Program-made: the position numbers and the translations under genes | Part shown: positions 1 to 5,477 of the stretch, one piece after another | Layout: each line of letters starts with the position of its first letter | How positions within the stretch are numbered: position 1 is the first letter of the stretch | Origin: Ruminococcus sp. UBA4321 | GTDB lineage: Bacteria > Bacillota > Clostridia > Oscillospirales > Ruminococcaceae | Length of the DNA stretch: 7,596 bases | Direction: 5' to 3' | Assembly (NCBI GenBank): GCA_002393815.1 | Contig: DGUB01000002.1 | Span: 1 to 7,596, forward strand | Notes under the pieces: generated by a model | Seen by the model: the letters and a program-made list of their open reading frames with translations, nothing else | What the model was told of the DNA's origin: nothing | Databases searched by the model: none

Positions 1-422
1 TGATTGCACAGGAAAATTATGATATCCGCGGGGCAGGGTACACCGCTCTGCATACTGTCCGGATGATGTTCCCGGATGCCGAAAATCTTCAGGATTTCGT
101 CCGGATTATGGAACAGGCTCTTGAACTGGCGGAATCGACAGAAATGCCGGAAAAGGCAATTATGCGTCTTGGAGAAGGCTGGGTCGGTGAAGAAGCCCTC
201 GCGATTGCCGTCTACTGTGCGGAAAAATTTGAGGATGATTTCGATATGTGCATCCGGACAGCTGTCAATCATAACGGGGACAGCGATTCCACGGGCGCGA
301 TTGCCGGAAATCTGCTCGGTGCGAAACTCGGACTTTCCGGCATTCCGGAAAAGTATCAGAAAAATCTGGAATTATATGATTTACTGATTACCATTGCAGA
401 TAAACTTTATCAGAAAGGATAA
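1..422 (+). CDS. ADP-ribosylglycohydrolase family protein, C-terminal part (5' end outside window)
   Basis: The reading frame is open from base 3 through the left edge, so the methionine at 63 is internal and the true start is upstream. About 139 residues are visible. They contain the family's C-terminal signature: a [11 protein letters not shown] segment (about 171-203), then [14 protein letters not shown] (270-311), in which the two aspartates (codons 279-281 and 285-287) correspond to the conserved metal-binding Asp-x-Asp of DraG/ARH-type enzymes. An alpha-helical tail follows, as expected for this all-helical fold. Family members remove ADP-ribose from proteins or related substrates using two divalent metal ions (usually Mg); the substrate here cannot be read from the sequence. 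No membrane segment is seen in this part. The stop codon lies 9 bp before the GH3 start, so the gene is probably in the same operon as the glycoside hydrolases. Family assignment is firm; exact function is unknown. Confidence 0.85.
   Translation, partial: IAQENYDIRGAGYTALHTVRMMFPDAENLQDFVRIMEQALELAESTEMPEKAIMRLGEGWVGEEALAIAVYCAEKFEDDFDMCIRTAVNHNGDSDSTGAIAGNLLGAKLGLSGIPEKYQKNLELYDLLITIADKLYQKG
412..419 (+). promoter_or_regulatory. ribosome binding site of the GH3 gene
   Basis: AGAAAGGA lies 12 bases before the ATG at 432 and overlaps the last codons of the upstream gene. The spacing is slightly long and the match to AGGAGG partial, but no other in-frame start is better placed. The site therefore supports 432 as the start and suggests coupling to the preceding gene. 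Confidence 0.55.
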
Positions 423-431
423 TTTGATTTT

Positions 432-3206
432 ATGAAAAAAGTGTTGGACTGGCAGCATTATCTTGATACAGCGGCGCAGGCTGTCGCCGAAGGCATTGTC
501 ATGCTGGAAAATAAAAATCAGGCTCTGCCGCTGGATAAGAGTAAAGAAATCGCGCTGTTCGGAAGAATTCAGCTGCATTATTACAAATCCGGAACGGGTT
601 CGGGCGGCATGGTGAATGTATCGCATGTAGTCAGCGTTCCGGAAGGACTCAGAAATGCCGGAATCAGAATCAATCAGAAGCTTTCTGACAGTTATCAGGC
701 ATGGGATGAACAGCATCCCTATGACCTCGGCGGCGGCTGGAGCGGTGAACCATGGTCACAGAAGGAAATGCCCCTTGAAGATTCTCTCGTGAAAGAAATC
801 GCGGAATCCTGCGAAACGGCTGTTATCCTTATCGGCAGAACCGCCGGGGAAGAACAGGATAACAGGCTCGAAAAGGGTTCGTATCTTCTCACGGACGAAG
901 AAGAACAGATGCTTTTCCTCACCAGAAAATATTTTAAAAAGACTGTGATTCTGCTGAATACCGGAAATATTATCGACATGCATTTTATAGATAAGTATCA
1001 GCCGGATGCAGTTCTGTACATCTGGCACGGCGGCATGACAGGCGGAACAGGTACAGCAAAAGTGCTGACCGGAGAAATTTCCCCTTCCGGAAAACTTCCG
1101 GATACGATTGCCTATGAAATTTCGGATTATCCGTCTGATGCCAATTTCGGAAATCAGGACAGAAATTTCTATGCCGAAGATATTTATGTCGGCTACCGGT
1201 ATTTTGAAACGTTTGAAGCTGCAAAGAAAAAAGTTCGTTATCCGTTCGGCTACGGTCTGAGTTATACCAGTTTTGAAATCAAATCCGGTGACTGGTTCGT
1301 CAACGAGAATGACGGTCAGATTTATCTTAATATTAAAGTAACGAATACCGGAAACTTCCCCGGAAAGGAAGTTGTTCAGATTTATTGTAAAGCTCCGGAA
1401 GGCAAGCTTGACAAGCCTGCAAGAGTTCTGACAGCTTACCAGAAAACAAAAGAACTCCGCGCCGGCGAAATACAGGAATTGACACTTCCGCTTGTTCCGC
1501 CCGTTTCTTATGACGACAAAAATGCAACGGAATTCCCGTTCTGCAACGTGCTAGAAGCCGGCATTTATGAATTCTATATCGGTTCGGATATCCGGAACGC
1601 TACAGCAGAAGCCTTTATTCAGATTCCGGAAACTGTTCCCAGTCCGCAGAAACGTCAGGCAATGGCACCTGTTGAAGCCTTTGACCGTATGACGAATCAG
1701 CCGAATCAATTTGAAGCTGTTCCCTTGCTGAATTATGATGAATCTGCAAGAATTCTGGAAAACCTGCCGGAAGAATTTCCGCATACAGAGAAAAAATCCG
1801 TTCTCGCGGATGTGCTTCATGAAAAAGTCACCATGCAGGAATTTATTGCACAGTTCTCCGATGAAGAACTTTGTCAGATAGTCCGCGGCGAAGGCATGGG
1901 AAGTCCACGCGTCACGCCCGGAACAGCTTCTGCATTCGGGGGCGTTTCCGATGTGCTGGAAGCTTACGGCATTCCTGCTGCCTGCTGTTCGGACGGACCT
2001 TCCGGAATGCGTCTTGACTGCGGCACAAAGGCATTCAGTCTGCCGATTGGTACGATGTTAGCTGCTACGTTCAACAGAGAGTTAATTACAGAACTCTTTA
2101 CGGATGTCGGCATGGAGATGACGGCGAATCATGTCGATTGTCTGCTTGCGCCGGGCATGAACATTCACCGTCACCCCCTGAACGGCAGAAATTTTGAATA
2201 CTTCTCCGAAGACCCTCTCTTAACCGGAACAATCGCTTCTGCCGAACTTGACGGACTTCATAAATCCGGTGTGACCGGAACACTAAAGCATTTCTGCGGA
2301 AACAATCAGGAGACAAACCGTCATTTTCTGAATTCTGTGATATCAGAAAGAGCTTTAAGAGAAATCTATTTAAGAGGGTTTGAAATCGCCGTGAAAGAAG
2401 GTCATGCAAAATCCATTATGACGACTTACGGGGCAGTCAACGGCATCTGGACAGCCTGCAATTATGATTTGTGTACCGAAATTCTCAGAAAAGAATGGGG
2501 ATTTACAGGCTTTACCATGACGGACTGGTGGGCGAACCTCAACCAGAACCGTCAGACTCCGGATAAAACACAGTTCGCGGCGATGGTTCGCGCTCAGAAT
2601 GATGTCTATATGGTCTGCGCGGACTGTGTGAATCATGAAGATAATCTTCTGGAATCTCTGCAAAACGGCTCTCTGACACGCGCCGAACTCCAGAGAAATG
2701 CCGCGAATCTCTGCAATTTTATCATGCATACCAATGCGATGAAGCGTCTGCTCGGTGAAGCAGATGAAATCGAAATTATCAATCGTCCGGAAGAAGAAAT
2801 TTCCGATTCCGCACCAGTGACATTCTATGACGCAGATGAGAATTTTATACTGAATCTGGAAGGAATTTCCGCACAGAAGAATACAGATTACAGTTTTGCT
2901 CTGAACCTGAAAACGCCTGGCTGGTATGAAGTGATTCTGACGGCATCTAGCACACAGGGAGAACTTGCACAGATGGCAGTCACTCTTTTCAGTATGGGAA
3001 CGGCAAGCGGCACATTCACATGGAACGGTACGGACGGAAAACCTGTTTCATTCAGCAGACAAGTTCCGCTGTTCTCGAAGTTCACGGCAATGCGCCTGCA
3101 TTTTGCACAGAACGGACTGGATATGCACAGCATTCAGTTCCGGCTGATTTCGGATAAAATTGACGCGGCAGAAATCGCCGAACAACAAGGAGGAAACAAT
3201 TCATGA
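432..3206 (+). CDS. GH3 family beta-glucosidase-like enzyme with permuted domain order, cytoplasmic
   Basis: This 924-residue GH3 glycosidase most likely releases glucose from the non-reducing end of cellodextrins or other beta-glucosides. There is no signal peptide (it begins MKKVLDWQHY), so it should act in the cytoplasm. The domain order is inverted relative to classical GH3. The GH3 C-terminal-type alpha/beta domain comes first (about residues 15-275, with KSGTGSGG and an AGEEQDNR segment at 138-145 that may hold the acid/base glutamate). A fibronectin-III-like domain follows (about 285-395, VTNTGNFPGKEVVQIY). The TIM-barrel domain is last (about 465-770). In the barrel are the sugar-binding SDGPSG (D521), KH at 619-620, and GFTMTDWW, whose D698 (codon 2523-2525) is the expected nucleophile. 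Residues about 796-915 form an extra beta-rich module resembling a galactose-binding-like/CBM fold. This order is known from Butyrivibrio and Ruminococcus beta-glucosidases. The gene follows the ADP-ribosylglycohydrolase-like gene by 9 bp and overlaps the GH5 gene by 4 bp. Family is sure; beta-glucosidase rather than beta-xylosidase activity is inferred. Confidence 0.9.
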   Translation: MKKVLDWQHYLDTAAQAVAEGIVMLENKNQALPLDKSKEIALFGRIQLHYYKSGTGSGGMVNVSHVVSVPEGLRNAGIRINQKLSDSYQAWDEQHPYDLGGGWSGEPWSQKEMPLEDSLVKEIAESCETAVILIGRTAGEEQDNRLEKGSYLLTDEEEQMLFLTRKYFKKTVILLNTGNIIDMHFIDKYQPDAVLYIWHGGMTGGTGTAKVLTGEISPSGKLPDTIAYEISDYPSDANFGNQDRNFYAEDIYVGYRYFETFEAAKKKVRYPFGYGLSYTSFEIKSGDWFVNENDGQIYLNIKVTNTGNFPGKEVVQIYCKAPEGKLDKPARVLTAYQKTKELRAGEIQELTLPLVPPVSYDDKNATEFPFCNVLEAGIYEFYIGSDIRNATAEAFIQIPETVPSPQKRQAMAPVEAFDRMTNQPNQFEAVPLLNYDESARILENLPEEFPHTEKKSVLADVLHEKVTMQEFIAQFSDEELCQIVRGEGMGSPRVTPGTASAFGGVSDVLEAYGIPAACCSDGPSGMRLDCGTKAFSLPIGTMLAATFNRELITELFTDVGMEMTANHVDCLLAPGMNIHRHPLNGRNFEYFSEDPLLTGTIASAELDGLHKSGVTGTLKHFCGNNQETNRHFLNSVISERALREIYLRGFEIAVKEGHAKSIMTTYGAVNGIWTACNYDLCTEILRKEWGFTGFTMTDWWANLNQNRQTPDKTQFAAMVRAQNDVYMVCADCVNHEDNLLESLQNGSLTRAELQRNAANLCNFIMHTNAMKRLLGEADEIEIINRPEEEISDSAPVTFYDADENFILNLEGISAQKNTDYSFALNLKTPGWYEVILTASSTQGELAQMAVTLFSMGTASGTFTWNGTDGKPVSFSRQVPLFSKFTAMRLHFAQNGLDMHSIQFRLISDKIDAAEIAEQQGGNNS
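3187..3193 (+). promoter_or_regulatory. ribosome binding site of the GH5 gene
   Basis: AAGGAGG, a near-perfect anti-Shine-Dalgarno match, sits 9 bases before the ATG at 3203, inside the end of the GH3 gene. It fixes the GH5 start at the 4-bp overlap and, with the lipoprotein signal peptide that begins there, leaves little doubt about that start. Confidence 0.9.
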
Positions 3207-3265
3207 AAAGAAAATTAAGTTTATTTCTGCTGATTCCGCTGATGGGGGCTATGCTTGGCGGATGT
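3203..3265 (+). other. lipoprotein signal peptide and lipobox of the GH5 protein
   Basis: Residues 1-21 show a positively charged start (MKRK), a hydrophobic core (LSLFLLIPLMGAM) and the lipobox LGGC. Cleavage by signal peptidase II would leave C21 (codon 3263-3265) as the lipidated N-terminus. Residues 22-30, rich in Gly, Ser and Asn, look like a flexible tether. Confidence 0.88.
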
Positions 3266-4384
3266 GCATCCGGCGGCGGAAACAGCAGTTCCGAATTCGA
3301 TAACGGCAAAATGCGTTCTGATTTTACGGCTATGACCTGCGCGAAAGAAATGGGGGTTGGCATTAATTTAGGGAATACGTTCGAGGCTTACTGGGAGGAC
3401 AAAGGCAGAGAATTCACCGGCGCACAGACCATCGGAGACAATACCCCTCAGAATTATGAAACCTGCTGGGGGGCGGTTGTCACGACGCCAGAATGCATCG
3501 ACGGCATGAAAGCCGCCGGATTCAATACTGTGCGGATTCCGGTCTACTGGGGCAACATGATGGAAAATGACGGAGAATTCACCATCAATCCCGATTATAT
3601 CGCCCGTGTGAAAGAAATCGTGGATGACTGCCGCCGGAATGATATGTATGTGGTTATCAATATTCATCATTATGATGAATTCTTAATCAAGCATTTCGAG
3701 AAAGAAGAAGTCCTGAAAGCTTCCGCGCATCTCTGGGAACAGATTGCGGATTATTTCAAGGATTACTCTGATTATCTGGTATTCGAGGGCTATAACGAAG
3801 CACTCGGCACGCCGAAAGAAGAAAACGGCTGGGCGGAACGTTCCGATGAAGCTTATTCCTATGTCAATGACATGAATCAGGTCTTTGTTGATACCGTCCG
3901 GAAATCCGGCGGAAACAATGCCGAAAGAATCCTGATTGCTTCGGGCTACTGGACGAATATCGACAATACTACAAACGAAAATTTCAAGATGCCGACAGAT
4001 TCTGCATCTGACAAGATGATGGTTTCCGTACATTATATCGACAATGCCATGTACTGGACGAATCAGGTCGGCGGTACAAACTGGATTGATTACAGCACCA
4101 GTCAGTGCGAACTGCTGAAAAACCGCTTCACAGCGGAAAATATTCCGGTATTCGTCGGCGAATGCACTTCTATCTATACAGCCGACCATGTGACAAAACA
4201 CAATCCGCAGTATACAGAATCTTCCGAGATTACAGAGTATATCCTCGATATGGCTGCCGATTACGGTTTTGTGCCTGTGTTATGGGATGTCAATGACAAT
4301 TTTTATTCCAGAACAGAAAATAAAATCAAATCTGCTTCTGACCAGACTGTCATTACAGAAGTCGCCGGGAGAATTGCAAAATGA
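3203..4384 (+). CDS. GH5 family endoglucanase-like lipoprotein
   Basis: This 393-residue protein has a lipoprotein signal peptide: KRK, a hydrophobic stretch, then the lipobox LGGC with C21 as the predicted lipidated residue. A Gly/Ser-rich linker follows, so the enzyme should be anchored on the outer face of the cytoplasmic membrane. The GH5 TIM barrel covers about residues 42-385 and is close to a bare catalytic domain in length. Clan-A landmarks are all present: GINLGNTFEA near the start, NTVRIPVYW (R111), NIHHYD (H155-H156), FEGYNEA with acid/base E199 (codon 3797-3799), VSVHY (H277-Y278), FVGECTS with nucleophile E320 (codon 4160-4162), and W361 near the C-terminus. Family members of this look cut beta-1,4-glucans, some also xyloglucan, mannan or mixed-linkage glucan; I cannot fix the subfamily. 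There is no dockerin or binding module. It overlaps its neighbours by 4 bp on both sides. Its probable products, short oligosaccharides, would suit the cytoplasmic GH3 after import. Confidence 0.92.
   Translation: MKRKLSLFLLIPLMGAMLGGCASGGGNSSSEFDNGKMRSDFTAMTCAKEMGVGINLGNTFEAYWEDKGREFTGAQTIGDNTPQNYETCWGAVVTTPECIDGMKAAGFNTVRIPVYWGNMMENDGEFTINPDYIARVKEIVDDCRRNDMYVVINIHHYDEFLIKHFEKEEVLKASAHLWEQIADYFKDYSDYLVFEGYNEALGTPKEENGWAERSDEAYSYVNDMNQVFVDTVRKSGGNNAERILIASGYWTNIDNTTNENFKMPTDSASDKMMVSVHYIDNAMYWTNQVGGTNWIDYSTSQCELLKNRFTAENIPVFVGECTSIYTADHVTKHNPQYTESSEITEYILDMAADYGFVPVLWDVNDNFYSRTENKIKSASDQTVITEVAGRIAK
4367..4372 (+). promoter_or_regulatory. ribosome binding site of the LRR gene
   Basis: GGGAGA lies 8 bases before the ATG at 4381, within the last codons of the GH5 gene. 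It supports a start at the ATGA overlap rather than at the later methionine M51, which would cut into the first leucine-rich repeats. Confidence 0.6.
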
Positions 4385-5433
4385 TAGGACTCAAAGACCG
4401 TGCGTATTATAATGAGGATATCTATTTCGCGAATATTCCGGAACAAACAGAATCCATCGGAAAAGCAGCGTTCTCGGAATGCCATAATCTCCAAAGCGTT
4501 CAGATGCCCGAAAATCTGAAAGAAATCGGCATGAGTGCTTTCTATAACTGCCGCAGTCTGAGAAGCATTTCGATTCCGAAACAGGTAAGAACTATCGGCA
4601 GACATGCTTTTCATGGCTGCAATGCTCTGGAAGAATTTGCGGTCAGTGAAGAAAATGCCTGGTTTTCCGGTCATGATGGTATGCTGTTCAACAAGAGCGG
4701 AGAAACACTGCTTGCCGTTCCCTATGGCAGATACGGCAGTCTGACGGAAATTACTGTTCCGCCGGGAGTCATCCGCATTGGCAAATGGGCATTCCTTGAA
4801 TTCAAAAACCTGGAAAAAGTGATTCTGCCGGAAGGTCTGGAAGAAATCCAGTCAGGCGCATTCAGTGAATGCACTAAACTGACAGAAGTTACATTTCCGG
4901 AAAGTCTGCGTTCTCTCGGAGGTTCTGCCTTTTATGACTGCAATATCAAGAAGATTAGCATTCCTGACAGTGTCACGAGCATCGGAGAATATGTATTTTC
5001 AAGAAATATATATGACAGTCTGGAATACCGGGGAGTGATTATTCATTCTATAAAACAGGAAGGCGTGTTCGGAGAGTATCACAGTTGTGAAGATATTGAC
5101 AGCATCTTCCGGCTGATTGACAGCGGTAATTTTTCCGTTTCGCTCAAGGATGAAACAAAATACAGTATTATCTCGCAGATATTGGGAAAAGAAAAATATC
5201 ATGAATTTTTCAGGAGACATATCGGTTCTGTCATACAGTTTCTGATTGATAACAATCGTCCGGAAGAGGTGCAGAAGCTGATTCATGCCGGAGATTTTCT
5301 GAATGCAGATAATATTGATGAAATTATCCGCTGTGCTATCGAAAAGGAAAGCTATGACATTCAGTTGATGCTGACAGAATACAAGAGAAAATATATCGGC
5401 TACCGGGATATTACGGAAGTCCTGAAATTATAA
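4381..5433 (+). CDS. BspA-type leucine-rich-repeat protein, no signal peptide
   Basis: This is a 350-residue protein. Residues about 17-205 are BspA/LRR_5-type repeats of about 23 residues with the recurring pattern IG..AF..C..L..v.iP (for example IGKAAFSECHNL, IGMSAFYNCRSL, IGRHAFHGCNAL, IQSGAFSECTKL). A short interruption with the usual DGMLFNKSGETLLAVP segment occurs at about 98-114. Residues about 235-350 lack this pattern and look alpha-helical, with phrases such as EVQKLIHAGD and IQLMLTEYKRK that recall ankyrin-like helical repeats; I cannot assign a family to this part. There is no signal peptide, sorting signal or transmembrane segment, so it is predicted cytoplasmic, unlike many surface-exposed BspA-like proteins. 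It overlaps the GH5 gene by 4 bp and is the last gene before the terminator. A binding or scaffolding role is usual for the repeat; the partner is unknown. Confidence 0.85.
   Translation: MIGLKDRAYYNEDIYFANIPEQTESIGKAAFSECHNLQSVQMPENLKEIGMSAFYNCRSLRSISIPKQVRTIGRHAFHGCNALEEFAVSEENAWFSGHDGMLFNKSGETLLAVPYGRYGSLTEITVPPGVIRIGKWAFLEFKNLEKVILPEGLEEIQSGAFSECTKLTEVTFPESLRSLGGSAFYDCNIKKISIPDSVTSIGEYVFSRNIYDSLEYRGVIIHSIKQEGVFGEYHSCEDIDSIFRLIDSGNFSVSLKDETKYSIISQILGKEKYHEFFRRHIGSVIQFLIDNNRPEEVQKLIHAGDFLNADNIDEIIRCAIEKESYDIQLMLTEYKRKYIGYRDITEVLKL
4429..4995 (+). repeat. protein-level leucine-rich repeats (BspA/LRR_5 type)
   Basis: About seven to eight repeat units can be recognised by the recurrent IG..AF..C..L core. 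The units are diverged at the DNA level, so this is an old protein repeat and not a recent tandem duplication. Confidence 0.8.
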
Positions 5434-5435
5434 TC

Positions 5436-5477
5436 AGCAAAACCGCTGTGATTCGCACCACAGCGGTTTTGCTTTTT
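5436..5477 (+). terminator. intrinsic terminator between convergent genes, probably bidirectional
   Basis: AGCAAAACCGCTGTG (5436-5450) pairs perfectly over 15 bases with CACAGCGGTTTTGCT (5459-5473) around an 8-base loop. The + strand continues as five T (5473-5477). It starts 2 bases after the LRR stop codon. On the - strand the hairpin begins 2 bases after the GH9 stop (5476-5478). The A-run in the left arm gives that transcript a TTTT near its end too, though the tail beyond (TGATTATAATTT) is less U-rich. Termination is well supported for the + operon and likely for the GH9 gene. Confidence 0.92.

Noticed and set aside
63..65. ATG at 63 as the start of the first gene
   Set aside because: The frame stays open to the left edge and the upstream codons fit the same protein family; no ribosome binding site precedes 63.
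1075..1110. Frequent TCCGGA/TTCCGG words across the window, clustered for example here, as a possible binding-site array
   Set aside because: They fall inside coding sequence and reflect preferred codons for Ser-Gly, Pro-Glu and Pro-Asp pairs; there is no regular spacing or intergenic enrichment.
3683..4201. 172-codon - strand open frame opposite the GH5 gene
   Set aside because: It is antisense to the conserved GH5 barrel and its Ile/Arg/Cys-rich sequence resembles nothing known; explained by codon composition of the real gene.
4429..4995. LRR region as a recent DNA tandem repeat or CRISPR-like array
   Set aside because: The units are similar only at protein level and their spacing varies, with no exact repeated DNA units.
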